A stretch of 64,000 nucleotides of DNA from Odobenus rosmarus divergens (GCF_000321225.1 NW_004450330.1:3285344-3349343); one strand, 5' to 3'. Shown: positions 46,376 to 58,809, numbered from the stretch's first letter. Made by a program: numbers and translations. Notes: generated by a model from the letters alone, not told the origin.

Positions 46376-46844
46376 ACCTTTTTTTCCTGCATTGTAACAT
46401 TTCTGAAATTGGTCTTCTAATCATTGCTGGCTTCAGCTGGGATTTCCATCAAATTCTTCCAGAGACAATTTGTGTTTGCTTCTGCCAGTCACCTGGAGCA
46501 TGACCAACCTAAGGCCACTTTCAATTAAATTCTTTTTTTGAAGTCTTTCAGACCATACTGATAGTGTGAATTCAGCTTACATGGATCCTGACATCTTGTT
46601 TATATTGCAGGGAACATACTTCTTCCCTTTGCACTTTCTGTCAGGGTGGAGGCATGCACGTTTTCTGGTACCCTTCTCTGTATGTCAGGTCTTTTTCTCA
46701 TTTTCTCACATTGAGGTCACAACCCTTTGATATATCCACTTTACACAGGAACTTCCTTTCAACTCCCTGCTTTGGGTGTTTTTCTTTTGTAGTAGTGTAT
46801 AGAATGATGGTGTGCCTTACAATGAAAGACATCTTAGATAAAAT
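46376..46844. other. No gene recognised
   Basis: 'CTTTCTGTCAGGGTGGAGGC' and neighbours look like a very diverged old repeat. Otherwise nothing. Confidence 0.4.
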
Positions 46845-46985
46845 ATGGTATATCTCTACTATAAAGATGAGGAATTTGAATCATAAGTTTAATTAAGTTT
46901 CCAAAGGCCTAGCTGTTGAATAGTAGAAGGATTGAAGCCAGATACTCTGGCTATAGAACACTTACTACTAACCACTGCCGTTATT
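46845..46985 (-). mobile_element. MIR fragment, reversed
   Basis: 'CTATAAAGATGAGGAATTTG', 'GAAGGATTGAAGCCAGATAC' and 'CTTACTACTAACCACTGCCG' fit the 5' half of MIR read in reverse. Confidence 0.7.
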
Positions 46986-46989
46986 CAAT

Positions 46990-48890
46990 TACAGAACTGA
47001 ATTTTTAACTTTAAAAAAATGCATTATGGCTTAGGAATTTCCATATATTGTGCCTTTTATCATCACTTGCCTTGACAGTAGATTGGGGTTGCATAATTTA
47101 ATATGTACATACATATATAAAGGATCAAATATAAATAATATGCTTTGTCTTTCAGGTAATACACATTATTTTGTTAGTGACCTAACCTTATGAAGTTAAT
47201 AGTATATGTTCAAGATCTGGAGTAAGTCAATATATTAAGAGAGACTTTCCAGCAGTTTCTAAAAAGAAAAGAGAAATATTTCTATAATCATCCTATTATA
47301 ATTAGCTCTGTCTCCATCTCTATATAATACTGAATCTCCCCCAGACTGTAAGGCCCATTGCTGACTTTTGTCTGATAACTATGTCTATCTACTAAATTAT
47401 TCACTGTTAAGAAGAGGGGCCACGTAATTATTTGAGTCACTAAAACTCTTTAATTGAAATAATTCATGTGCAGCAGACAACTAACAAATATTAATGAAAA
47501 GATAATGGATTAAAGCCCCAACAACAAGAACATTTTTATCTAGCTGTGAAAAAGCTATGATTTTGAAATTTTAATATTTAGTTTTTTAATTTTGCAAAGA
47601 ATTACCTTGTTGCCCTAAGCTGTTGTTTTTTTCATCTACCTTTACAGTTTAGAAATATTAAACACTTTTTTTTTAATTTCATTCAAGTTGAGATAAGCTC
47701 TGAAATATTTGCCAATAAAGAACCACAAGTTTTTCTCAGGCTGCAAAGCAGCAATGGGATATTAAATATTTAAAAACTCCATGAAATTTTCTCTCTGAGC
47801 TGCCAACCTTCTCTAAAGAAATGTATTAAAAGAATTCTCTCCAGTCTCCATAAGATGCCCACATTTCATGAATATAGGTAATACCTTTCCCTCTATGCTA
47901 TAAATAAATCTAAAATTTCTTCTTACTGAAACTCCTGAAAGTAAACCTATGATGCTTTTTCTCATCGAGCTATAAGGAGGTCCCCAAATAGATTTTCACC
48001 ACCTACAAATAGCCAAGCTTTGGTTATTGGAAAGCACCATATGTTTCTCAGTCTGGCACCTTGGGATGTGGGTTTTTAGTGTTCTTCCAGTTGGAGATGT
48101 GCAGTGTCAAACTGTAATATTAATACATAAGACAAATAGTTCAGAATCTTTTTAATTTCTTAAGTAGATTTCTGGGCATACATAGTTCAACAGATTTGGG
48201 AGTTGACATGTTATATCCTCCTTTCATTTTCGGTAAACAAAACAGTGATCTTCTAATAAATAAACATTTTTCAATTATTTTTTGACACAAAGATTCTCCC
48301 AAAAATGTCGTATTTTACCAATTTTAGTCTCACTTTTTTTTCTGCTGGACTTTTACTTGATATTTTTCTTCTTTCTCGTCTTTCTTTTTTTTTTCTCTTT
48401 ACACTGCATTATGTTAGTTCAAAGAGATTTTTGTCTTTCAGTCTCAAAGCTTGACTAAAATGTTAAGTATTTAGCTGTTATTCTTCATAATTATTTGGTT
48501 GCTATCATACCATATATTTCTCTTTTAAAGTCAGCTTTTCAGGCGTCTGTTGCCCTTTAAAGTTTCATTTATTTTAAGCATAAATCCGTGAAAATTACTT
48601 CTGTTCAACAAATTATTGGTGGATATAGCAACTCTAGAGAAAGAATTGTAACTAACTTTTTACTTAGTAGTGTTTTAAATGCTCTATTTGCCTCCAAATA
48701 ATACAATTAAACCAAAGAAAATGTACAGTGATTTTTAGTTCGAAGGACTAAGTAAAAAAAAACAAAACAAAAAAAACATAAAAAAACATTACACTAAGAG
48801 TAGGTTTGTTGTGTTGATTTGGAATTTACAGAACTATTAGAGTGTAGAGAGATTCTGAAAGCTATTTTTTTGCTCAACCTGTTCAGAAAT
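46990..48890. other. AT-rich stretch with no recognisable repeat
   Basis: About 1.9 kb in which I recognise no SINE, LINE, LTR or DNA transposon, unlike the flanks. No long frame. Poly-A/T runs occur at 47665-47675 and 48753-48775. Repeat-free stretches can mark conserved regulatory DNA, but alignment is needed to say so. Confidence 0.4.
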
Positions 48891-48899
48891 GGGATAAAA

Positions 48900-49250
48900 T
48901 TAAGTCTGATAGTCTCTAGAGATGGCCAGCATCAGTTTCTTCCATTTTTGTACATACCTGCCATTCCTCCATCCGAAAGGAGAGTATAATTCTTCTCCCT
49001 GTAATTCTGGGCTGGCCATCTGACTGGTCTGATCAATAGAATGGGGCAGAAGTAGCATTCTAGGTCTTCCATGTCCAGGCCTTATGTACACTGGCGCCAT
49101 GCAGTGAGGAAGCCCGAGTAGCCATATAGATGGTCCACATGGAGGAGAACCAGGGGCTCTGCCTTTCAGCCCCAACTGAGCTCCCAGATGGTATCAGCTC
49201 CGATTTCCTTCTGTATGAATCAGGACTTCTGGACCTCACAACTGATGTGG
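48900..49250 (+). mobile_element. Old LTR-like repeat (MLT1-like)
   Basis: 'GGCCATCTGACTGGTCTGAT', 'CAATAGAATGGGGCAGAAGT', 'CATGCAGTGAGGAAGCCCGA' and 'GGAGGAGAACCAGGGGCTCT' follow an ancient LTR-type repeat with a 'ccaatagaatg..gcagaag' signature. Subfamily uncertain. The opposite-strand frame at 48900-49175 is not a gene. Confidence 0.55.
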
Positions 49251-49532
49251 GAAATAAAGGCAGAAGAAAAATGATTAAATTTCCTTACTACTAGCAGCCC
49301 ATTGACAAGTCCTTGAAACAGGCAGAGTGACTTTCCTCTAGGAACTCCACTGTCTGGATGTTGACACTTTGCTAAGGGCAAAAGGCAATCTTAGCCGGAT
49401 CCCCAGGACCCTGTAAGTCGACTTTAACATAAAAAAATTCCTTCGGAAACTTCTTTTATCTCCCCTCCAAGATACATGTTGGCAATCATCCCCAAGTGTA
49501 TGACCCACCGATATACATCTGAAGGGTCTCAT
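49251..49532. other. No gene recognised
   Basis: Short spacer between two LTR-type repeats. Could be part of either. Confidence 0.4.
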
Positions 49533-50002
49533 TGAGAAAGGGACAGGCAGGGCTAGGTAGGGAGAGATAGGTAGGGGGCTAGTTGATTAGGCTCACAGAA
49601 ATCCCAGAAATGCTGAGGGGTGACGAAACCAGAGATAAGGGAACAAACCGGACCACCCTGCCCTGGGTGTCAGAGGTGGGGTCTTTCTATGGCAGTCACA
49701 TTGTGACCAACAAAGAATAACCAGACCCCAAAGATGAGGTAAGTCATTAAAGATGTTATCATGAGTCCTTACTCAAATCAAGATGTCACAAGAATGTTAA
49801 GGCCACAAGCTCCCTGGTCAGTTCTAAATGAACAGCTGTCGGTGGAGGCCCATTTTGGCAAACCGTTCGGGACCCCTCTCCTGAGAGCTTTTTCTGTATC
49901 CTTGCTTAATAGAGTTCTATTGCTTTGCTCATTCTCCTTTTTCCATGAGATTCAATTTTTGACTCCATGAGACAAGAACCTCGCTCTCCAGCTTCACAAC
50001 CA
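49533..50002 (+). mobile_element. Probable solo retroviral LTR (ERV1-like)
   Basis: Begins TGAGAAAGGGACAG and ends CACAACCA, with possible 5-bp flanks (CTCAT / TCTCA region). Near the end, 'TTTTTCTGTATCCTTGCTTA' leads to AATAGAG, a decayed AATAAA, then 'TTCTATTGCTTTGCTCATTC', the layout of an R/U5 polyadenylation region. About 470 bp long. I see no flanking retroviral genes, so only the LTR remains. Class is inferred from style, not from a match. Confidence 0.55.
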
Positions 50003-52831
50003 TCTCAGCATCCCAACCTGTATCATGTGAAGCACAAAACACACCCAGTCAACACGCATGTACAGGAATATGTAACTGGTGTTAGTATGTGATTCTGTAT
50101 AAGAGGAAAGATGAGGAGTAGGTCAGATGATTGGGAGATGAGATCTTGGGGGGTCAGGGAAATGGCACCGGGAGAGCACAAGGCAAGTTCAGCATTCTAA
50201 ACTCTTCAGTTTCTTATAGTGAATTGGGGGGCCATTTTGCCATGATTCTCTAAGTACTGTCCTTACCATGCTCTCAGGACTCAAGAGAGTGAAAGGCTAG
50301 TTTATAATCTAAAAAGGCTGTATTACTTTTAGCCAGTCAATACACCAAGAAGCCGGAAAGGTGTGTGGAGAGGCTCTTCCTAATCTCAGTAATTCTTATG
50401 CATCCAAAGTACACCAGGGATGGGCCAGGGGGCAGGTCTCCTTCACGCTATTCATATTGCTCTCTTGGCTTCTCAGAGTATTGATCTTGTGTCCTTGAGC
50501 CCTTTCCTCTTTTAACATTAATTCTGTTCTATCTGTCGTGTGACCCTCACCTGCCCTGTTCTAGAGGGTGCTCCTGATGCTAGTATTTGGAGAAGGTAGT
50601 TTGAGACAACCTCCCTGCCCCAGGAATATAATCTGAAAGTCCTCTGTCTCCAGGACAATCTTGCATTTTACTGCAGTTTTAATGCCGGTTTTACTTAGCA
50701 TTATAAGGGTTGTTATGCTAAAATATTGAGTCTCTTTTTTCTTTCTCAATTGCTTTACAGAAAGCAGTCTTACTTTTCTTTGCATTGTGTATTCTGTATC
50801 CTAGGCAACCCCTCCTTGCCACTACTCCCCTCCCCCACACCTCACAACCTGTCACAAAACCACAGCCTCAGATTCCAAATCAGTAGGTCTTTTTTGTTGA
50901 TATTTTTTCTAGAATATTTTCAGTCCCTCAGCTTTTCTGATGAAATTAATCTACTTGTATAGATAGGAAGCCCCTTTCCCTGCACAAAGGAAAAAATGCT
51001 TTTATTTCTGTTACTGACATACCAAGGGTTTCTTAAATTACTTTCCTGCAGTTCAGGACTCATCTTATTGGTGTAGAGACTTTGCTGAGCTGATGAAGTT
51101 TTTTCTTTATTAAAATTTTACCACAAATTCTAGAGATTCTGAGGCATCTGAAAGAGAATTTTCAGGGACATTAGACTGGGTATTAGAGTATTCTCTCCAG
51201 GTCCTGGCAAAACCTCCACTCACCTAACTGTGGGAGCCAGTGACTGCCCTGCGTAAATATCCCTGAGGGTTGCCTCCTGGCTTCCCCCCGGGTCTGTGAG
51301 GTTGCTCCTTTTGTTCTTTTGTTAACTGCTCCTGGCTACTTTACACTTTAATGGTTTGGGGAAGTGCCCTTGCCTCTGAAGCTATTAACCATAGGAAGTA
51401 ACTGCTAAGAATTTTAAGGTTGATTAGAATATTCACAAAAGCATGACTTAAGGAAAAACAAACAAAAAAAATTAAAGATATTATAGCAAGAGGGAAATAT
51501 TTTTTGTGTAATAAAACCAAAATGAAGTCAGGATTCAAAAATCACTGAAGTCCCTTAAGCCTTCGTAGAGTAGTTTGTGCTGTATTGGCATGAGGCAAAA
51601 ATTCAGACAGTTAATGGCAGACACTGAAGCTGACACAATAATACCAGAGGTTTAATTGTATGAGAGGTTTTATATATGGAACCTAAGAGCACCAGCCAAG
51701 CTATTTGAAAAATTGAAGCATATTATGAAATTTTACAATCTGAAATAGCCAATTATGACTTTTTAAATTATTAGACTGTAGTGAATCTTTTTATGTAGTG
51801 TTTAAGAAATATAGGTGTTATGTAAAAGTAATTTCTTGCAAATGCAAGGGAACTGGAAAGCATCAGTCCTATTCTAAGGAAAAAGGGAATAAAAATTATC
51901 ATCCAGATATTTAAAAATAAAAAGCTGGCTGATAAAAAAAAAATTGGGGGTCGATTCAAAGATACATTAGATAGATTCCTTGATTAATTTGATAAAATGC
52001 ACAGCTCTCAAGAATGGAGAGAAGCGTATTTGGAGACCTGGGACCCTTGGGTATATATAGAGGTCATATCTGTATTAAGGAGGACAATACATTATTTGCA
52101 AAATGCCACTCTTTCTACATGTTGTCATGAGTTTCTTGAAAATTAATGGGAGTCTTCAGAAATAGCTGCTGTCAGTCCCTGTAGGTTCTGACAACATAGA
52201 TTGTGCCATACTACATTCATTAGTAGGAGAATTAGGAAATATGTCAGCAGGACAAAAAAACTGATGGCAGATGTTTTACCTCTATATTAGGTGTACCAAT
52301 AGGGGGAAAAAGCATTTTATTCAGGAAAACAGACACAATGAAGGATGATATGAAAATAATTTATTAAAAATTCAAATGACCTTAGTTGCAAGTAATCTTA
52401 AATTTCAGAAAGCTCCATTTCATTTTCACATTATTCAATGATTTTTTTTTCTATTATGCTGTCTCGAATACTTTAAAATACTGAAGTATCTTCTAAATCC
52501 TTAAATCAGGATTCAGGAATTAGTGGGGTTCTTGTTTGTTTGTTTTACTGAATTCTCATCTTTCACATATAGGCAATACATGTATTTCCTCTAGGCTAAT
52601 AAATAAGTAAAATACTTTATACCAGAAGCACTTAAGATAATTAGTGGTAATAGTCACAATGACCACATGTCAATAGGAATTTTCTTCCTATTATCAGACC
52701 ATATATTGAAATCCGGGTGGTAGAGAGAGTCAGACATGTTCAGGAAAAGGATTCTGTGCATACAAGATGTATATGAGTGAAATCATAGGATCAAAGGTAG
52801 AGATTTGGGTGTGAAGATTTCTTGGCAGTAA
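50003..52831. other. No gene recognised
   Basis: About 2.8 kb. Frames are all under 80 codons. Several A-rich runs occur (for example 51451-51475) without an identifiable retroposon. Confidence 0.45.
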
Positions 52832-53055
52832 TAATAATCCCTAATGTTTATTAAGCACTTTTCATTTAGTCAACGTGCTCAATACTTAACACGACTGAGG
52901 CAATATCAGATTACTATTACTGTAATGGTGCGATATGTATGCCCATTTCATGGGTGAGTACATCCAGTGCTGCAGGATTAAAAGCCTTGCCCAATGCCAC
53001 CCAGCTAGTAAATGGCCGTTAGTTATTTCAACCCAGACTGGATCCAGATCCCAGT
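52832..53055 (-). mobile_element. MIR element, reversed
   Basis: 'CTAATGTTTATTAAGCACTT', 'GCCCATTTCATGGGTGAGTA', 'GCCTTGCCCAATGCCACCCA' and 'GCTAGTAAATGGCCGTTAGT' cover most of MIR. Confidence 0.88.
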
Positions 53056-53909
53056 TTCTCAAATTAGGGATTCACAGAATAGCAGAGGCAGGGCAGGGAT
53101 GGTGGTAAACATACTTGCAGACAGGTTCTTAAGCTATTGGTGAAAACTGAGCAAATCACTGTATCTAAAGTAAGTCCAGTAAGTGCCTTTATTTAAATAA
53201 ATGAGATGCTGTGCAGTTTTACCTTCATATTTATGTGCTCTTGTCTTTCTGCTTTATTTCTTTTATGTAAATTAGGGCATTGATTTGAAACCCAATTCAC
53301 CTAGAACTAAACAGGTCCTGTTCTGAATTCCAGGATGCCTGGGAAAAGCTTTTGTTAAGAGTAGATTCTTTCTCTGTTTCTCATTTTGTATTCCCATGAC
53401 CTCATATTTGCTCCCAGAATTCTAAAATTTCAGGTTCCATCCACTGTTTAGATATTGACCCTTCTGCTTTCACTGTGAGGGTGACAAGTAGGTGACAAAC
53501 CGGAAATGTGGAGTTGAGCTGTTGCAAAGCTCTTTTCTGAAGGGTGTCACAGATTTTAGGAGAGCACTCTGAGCCTATTTTAAGATGTTACCAGGCTGTT
53601 TGATCATAGAAGCTTAGAAATAATTGTTAACTCTATTTACTGGTGTATGGCTGCAAATATTATAGATTAACTTTAATAAAAGGCTTGGAAAATGTTAGCA
53701 GCCCCTTAGCACCTACCACTGCTCAGAAGAGTTCCACACTTCTATAAATTTATTCTAATAAGTGTCCTTCTAGTTTCATAATAGAAGGAACAGTCTAAGG
53801 CAGGGACTTTCTGCCCCTTGGTATTTTAAAAGTCTCACAAAGATAGGAATCTTCATAGGGGAATTGAATTTCCTGGTTTTAGTAAGTCATGCTAATACAA
53901 TAACCACAG
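53056..53909. other. No gene recognised
   Basis: No repeat, exon-like or coding signal that I can support. Confidence 0.5.
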
Positions 53910-54155
53910 GGATGATGATGGGTAACGTGTATTGGGTCTTGTTATATGCTTCTGGGAACCGTGCTTAATAAACACTTTTAAGCATTTATTTTCTCATTCA
54001 GTCTCTATTAACAACACTAAGAAGTAGTATTCTAAACAGCCCCTCTTACCGATGAGATTTGGAGATTCTCAGTAGCTTGCTCAGGGTCATCCAGTTAGTA
54101 ATGGAGTCTAGTCTTAAAACCTACAGTCTCTCCTTCTAGGTTCTAAATTCTTATC
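53910..54155 (-). mobile_element. MIR element, reversed
   Basis: 'GAACCGTGCTTAATAAACAC', 'TTACCGATGAGATTTGGAGA', 'GCTTGCTCAGGGTCATCCAG' and 'TTAGTAATGGAGTCTAGTCT' in order. Confidence 0.85.
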
Positions 54156-54184
54156 AGTATCTGAGTAAGAAAGGCAAAGGTCCA

Positions 54185-54371
54185 GGGAGCCTGGGTGGCT
54201 CAGTTGGTTAAGCGACTGCCTTCGGCTCAGGTCATGGTCCTGGAATCCCTGGATCGAGTCCCGCATCGGGCTCCCTGCTCGGCAGGGAGTCTGCTTCTCT
54301 CTCTGACCCTCCCCCCTCTCATTCTCTCTCTCTCAAATAAATAAATAAAATATTTAAAAAAAAAAAAAAAA
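54185..54371 (+). mobile_element. SINEC, young-looking, exact 18-bp target duplication
   Basis: Head GGGAGCCTGGGTGGCTCAGT, 'GGTTAAGCGACTGCC', CT-rich body, AAATAAATAAATAAAAT and a long A run. AAGAAAGGCAAAGGTCCA is exact at 54167-54184 and 54372-54389. The uninterrupted A tail and perfect flanks point to recent insertion. Confidence 0.97.
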
Positions 54372-54422
54372 AAGAAAGGCAAAGGTCCAAGCAGTTACCT
54401 GGATGTTTGGGCAGTTGGTTGG

Positions 54423-54818
54423 TTACTTGCTGCTAGGGCCGGCTGTAACAAAATACCACCCACTAGGTGACTTAAACAGCAGTCGTTTATGTTCTCACAG
54501 GCCTGGAGGCTAGGGTGTCCAAGATCAAGGTGTCAGCAGGTTTGGTTTCTCCTGACGTGTTTCTTTCAGTCCTGTAGTTGGCTACCTTCTCACTGTGTCC
54601 TCACCTGGTCTTTTCTCTGTGCATGCCCATTTCTGGTCCTCTTCTTTTTCTTATAAAGGCACCAGTTATATTTGATTAGGACCCACCTTATGATATCATT
54701 TAACCTTCATTGTCTCTGTAAAGATCTTATCTCCAAATCCGGTCACATTCTGAGGTGTGCTGGGCATTAGGCCTTCAGCATATGAATTTTGGGGGATGCA
54801 CTTCGGCCCATAACACCA
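54423..54818 (-). mobile_element. MaLR (MLT1-type) LTR, reversed
   Basis: 'GGCTGTAACAAAATACCACC', 'GGCCTGGAGGCTAGGGTGTC', 'CAAGATCAAGGTGTCAGCAG', 'CTTATAAAGGCACCAGTTAT', 'CTTATCTCCAAATCCGGTCA' and 'GCATATGAATTTTGGGGGAT' form the full reversed LTR. Same broad family as the one inside the L1 at 24483-24870, in the opposite direction. No internal genes. Confidence 0.9.
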
Positions 54819-55118
54819 GATATCACAGATATGAACTATCTCAGAGACTAAGTTTTCATATTTATAGAGTTGTGTCAGGAAGTATAGGTGAGTATAGGTC
54901 TCTGCTTTGTGATGTTAGTCTAAAATTACTGCCGTTCATTAAATCATTCATTCAGAAAACAAAACAAACACAAAACCTCACATTATTCAAGGAAGGATAA
55001 AGAGAGAAAGAATACCAAGAACTAATCATTATGAAGTATGGGAGAAAGTACGCAGAGTACCTCCGTTTCTGCAAAAGGTTTTGAAAGTTTTCTAGTAGTT
55101 CAATGATCCACCTTCTTA
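54819..55118. other. No gene recognised
   Basis: Spacer between an LTR and a SINE. Confidence 0.5.
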
Positions 55119-55140
55119 TATAGTCACTGACTTTTTAAAA

Positions 55141-55327
55141 AGATTTTATTTATTTATTTGAGAGAGAGAGAGTGTGTGAGTGGGGGGAGGAGCAAAGGGC
55201 GAGGGACAAGCAGACACGGCGCTGAGCACAGAACCCAATATGGGGCTTGATCTCAGGACCCTGAGATGATCTGAGCCAAAATCAAGAGTCAGACGTTCAA
55301 CCGACTGAGCCATCCAGGAGCCCCACT
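55141..55327 (-). mobile_element. SINEC, minus strand
   Basis: Reversed tail AGATTTTATTTATTTATTTG, GA/GT body and head CTGAGCCATCCAGGAGCCCC. A 22-bp target duplication with one mismatch, starting TATAGTCA, lies at 55119-55140 and 55328-55349. Confidence 0.94.
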
Positions 55328-55349
55328 TATAGTCATTGACTTTTTAAAA

Positions 55350-56934
55350 ATGAAATGTTAAAGAGAATAAAAAGCCTTCAATAAGAATAAAAAAATTGCT
55401 TAAAAACTATTTTTTTTTCAGCTATCTTGGCTATCTTTTCTAGTTGTACCCATTTCTCAGTGTCTGAAACTGGAGACTTAATGTTCTGTAAGGAGATAGC
55501 AGAGGTGCGAAGAATATGTTAGGCATGCATTTGTGGAAAAGAAGTCATTGTCCTGTGAGTCCTGAATCTAACTTTAGGACAACTGATAAAATAAATAGTC
55601 CAAAGAAGTGCAACTCAGAATGTATTCTGAAGAAGACAAGTTTTCTGAGATGTTCCATAACAGAAATTCTCTTAATACATTTGGAAAATTACACATACTG
55701 TGGTTTCCTTTTGAAGGTTCCCAGTGTGAATCTAACTAAACGATCAGCAAAGTCTTATGACAAAGCCATTTGATCAGTGTTTTTAAAAAGCAATATTAAT
55801 ATAGCTCCAAGTTGGTATTTCTTGGACCCTGTAGGTATATAAGCTGTTACACAAAGTGCTTTCAGTCTCTGTTCATGAGTTTGTAGGGATGATCAAATAG
55901 AGAAGTTAAGTTTAATTGAAAGTACTTAGGAAAAGTACAGGAATCAAGTTATGAGAAGTTATGAAGGAATAGGCACCGCATCATGCAAGGCAAGAATGGA
56001 AGAGAACAATCAGAAAACATGAAATGCACCCTATGCATTCTAGGTATTATGCCGAACACCAAGGATGTCCAAATGAATCAAAACTGATCTGTTTACAGAC
56101 TTGAAAGGAATAAACAAAGTTTACAATTGTGACATAGGAAGATAAGAGTATAATAGAAGTATAATCCAAGGGTTGTAGAATCACAGTGAAAATTCAGTGT
56201 TTTTTGTGTGGTTTAGCTTCACCCAGAAGGAATGTGATAAACCATACTTAAAGGCATGTGTGCACCATGCAAAATTAAGAAAGCTGGCTTTGGTGACATT
56301 ATCTTAGAGTTATCTGATGTATTCTCTGGGAGACAACTTTTGATACCAAATCTCAGGATATGGACATTAAATCTTGAATATAAAATCTTTTTTTTCTTTT
56401 TCTTTTCTTTCTTTGCTGCACTAAGTAGAGCCCCAATATCTGAAGATTAAGCCTTCCTGCCCTTTTGAGTTCTCAGTGATTTGGGATCTGGGATTGTTGG
56501 GCCATTGATTCCTACTGTGAAAGACCTAGAAGAGAATAGACCTACGAAGGTAAAAGAAAGAACTACTTTCTTAGGAAAAGAAAAAGAATTTTTTAAAGAG
56601 AGCTCCTAGGAAAGAGGAATTAACTATTAGAACCTTGGGATCCTGGGAGCTGTTTTTGAGAGAGGTTCTAAGATAGGAAAGGGGTCCCAAAAATGGCTGG
56701 AGGAGCTCTGGGATGTTAGGTCCTGAACAGTGTTGTTCAAGTTCCCTGTAGCTTAGTGGGACTGAGACATAACTCTTGGATTTCCTAGCCCTCACAAACA
56801 AACACCTTCCACAGTTTGAACTCCAAAGCTATGCCAATTTTCTTCCTATCCTTGTTTGCTAAGGACTAATACTTTGTCATCATCCAGCACTTCACTTGCT
56901 TAACTTCTCAGCAGGAAAGATGCCCGTCCATGCT
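55350..56934. other. No gene recognised
   Basis: The frame at 55516-55773 (85 codons) has a reasonable-looking composition but no splice sites or start context and no match I know. A T-rich run at 56388-56412 stands alone. Confidence 0.4.
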
Positions 56935-57445
56935 AGATTAGTTGGCTATTGCTGCAATAATGCTATGTAAGAAACCACTCCAAAACTTTGCGATTTAAGA
57001 ACAATTGCCATTTATTATTTCTCATGAGTCTTTGGGGTGGCTGGGCTTGGATATTCTGCTGAGTTCCCTCATGCGCTTCCAGTGGGCTGCTAGATCAGCT
57101 GAAGGCTGGGTGGTCTGGAATGGCCTCAGCTGGGATGAGTCTGTTCTATGTGGTTTCTTACCTTCCTGCAGGCTTGCCCAGGCTTGTTGTCATGGTGGTG
57201 GAAGGTAGCAAAGAGGGGAAGTGCACAAGGCTGCTTGAGGCCCAAATTCCTCTGTGTCCCATTGTCAGTTCTGCCACATTCTGTTGTTGTTCAAAGTATT
57301 CAGAAGGCCACCTCAGATTCAGTGGGTGGGGAAATAGATGCCACCTGTGAGAAGAGCTGCACAATCAAGAGCTGGGGGGCGGGGAAGGGCAGGGGAAGAA
57401 TCTGGGCTACTTTCATACACCTACCGCCACATGTGCCTTAAGACT
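56935..57445 (-). mobile_element. Old LTR-like repeat, reversed (same type as 45865-46375)
   Basis: 'TTGGCTATTGCTGCAATAAT', 'GCAGGCTTGCCCAGGCTTGT', 'CATGGTGGTGGAAGGTAGCA', 'GTGCACAAGGCTGCTTGAGG', 'CTGCCACATTCTGTTGTTGT' and 'TCAGTGGGTGGGGAAATAGA' follow a familiar ancient repeat. Four overlapping frames here (57005-57441) are by-products of its GC content. Confidence 0.7.
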
Positions 57446-58374
57446 AGGCCCAGTCCTCCGGTTATCACTCAGCAGATTCCAGGGCATCAGTAAATCTAAG
57501 GAAAATAAAGTGGCATCCTGGCTTCTTATAGAGAGTGGTAATGGGACATCCTTCCACCGTGTACTTGGGAAGAGATCAGTTGACTGAGCTCAGACTCCCT
57601 GACTCTGGACAGGGATTAATGACACTCCTTTTTTAAACTTCAGAGCAGTTACTGATGTTAAAAATGGAGAGCAACATGAAGCACACAGAAGACAGAAATT
57701 TAGGACAAAGTCATGGATACATTTGTGGGAAAATGATTTAAATTTTAAAGCCAAAGGCAGAATTCAGAGGCAGAAGAGCAGGAATAACAGGGAGCAAAAC
57801 CTGAAAGAAAATCAGACCCGTTATCCCTCAGGCACAAGCAAATTAAAAATTTGGTTGAGAAGTAGATGAAGCTTGTTACAGATTCTGCACTTCATCCTGT
57901 GACGGAGGATGCTGCCCTGTGCAACTTCAGCAGAAAGCAGGACTGCTCAGGGTTCTGTCACTGCTGCCGTCCTGCCTGTCTTTCATCCCTGAAGTCCTTA
58001 AAGAGGCCCTGTGGAATATTAAAATGTTCAGTGGTTATATAAAATCTCAGTGGAATATATCGATTCTCTTCCTTATTGTTAATCTGAACGAACAGCATCT
58101 GATGCATCTTCCTTTAATCAGAATGCACAGGCTTCAGAGAGATCACCAAACTTTAATAATGGTCAGGGAACCAGAAATTTTTCCTTCCTAATTCTGGATT
58201 AGGCAAATTATGAAGGTGGTGGCATGTGTATTAGGAGAAAAGGCTAAAGAAACTAGAATAATTTAGACTACAAAGCACAGGGTCATTAAAAATTATTCCA
58301 GAATGGGATAGCTTATTATATAGGAGATGATAAGCATTTGCAACTTGACAAGTGCGAACATTAGAAAGTGGATT
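57446..58374. other. No gene recognised
   Basis: A 90-codon frame at 57919-58191 is followed by no known domain and lacks splice support. Confidence 0.45.
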
Positions 58375-58388
58375 AAAACTGTAGAATT

Positions 58389-58583
58389 GGGGCACCTGGG
58401 TGGCTCAGTTGGTGAAGCGGCTGCCTTTGGCTCAGGTCATGATCCCAGGGTGCTTGGATCAGCCCTGCATCTGGCTCCTTGCTCAGCAGGGAGCCTGTTT
58501 CTCCTTCTCCCTCTGCCTATCAATCCCCCTGCTTGTTCTCTCTCCCTTTCTCTCTGTCAAATAAATAATTAAAATCTTAAAAA
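58389..58583 (+). mobile_element. SINEC, plus strand
   Basis: Head GGGGCACCTGGGTGGCTCAG, 'GGTGAAGCGGCTGCC', CT-rich body and tail AAATAAATAATTAAAATC. Target duplication AAAACTGTAGAATT (58375-58388) and AAAACTGTTGAATT (58584-58597). Confidence 0.96.
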
Positions 58584-58809
58584 AAAACTGTTGAATTAAG
58601 GAATCTGGCTGGACATAAGGAAGATCCTTCTAGTCATGAGAAGTAATTAACCTTCTCTGAATATCCTTGCATGTCAAAGAGCGTGAATCTCAAGCCTTCT
58701 AAACATTTGAGATTTTATTTTCCTGGTTTGAGTCTTTATTTTCCCATTTTACTCATTATAAATGTAGCACAAAATACTTGCTTCTCTGTTAGAGTCTTAC
58801 TGCTTATAA

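Noticed and set aside
57005..57441. Four overlapping frames, both strands
   Set aside because: Product of the raised GC of an old LTR-like repeat.
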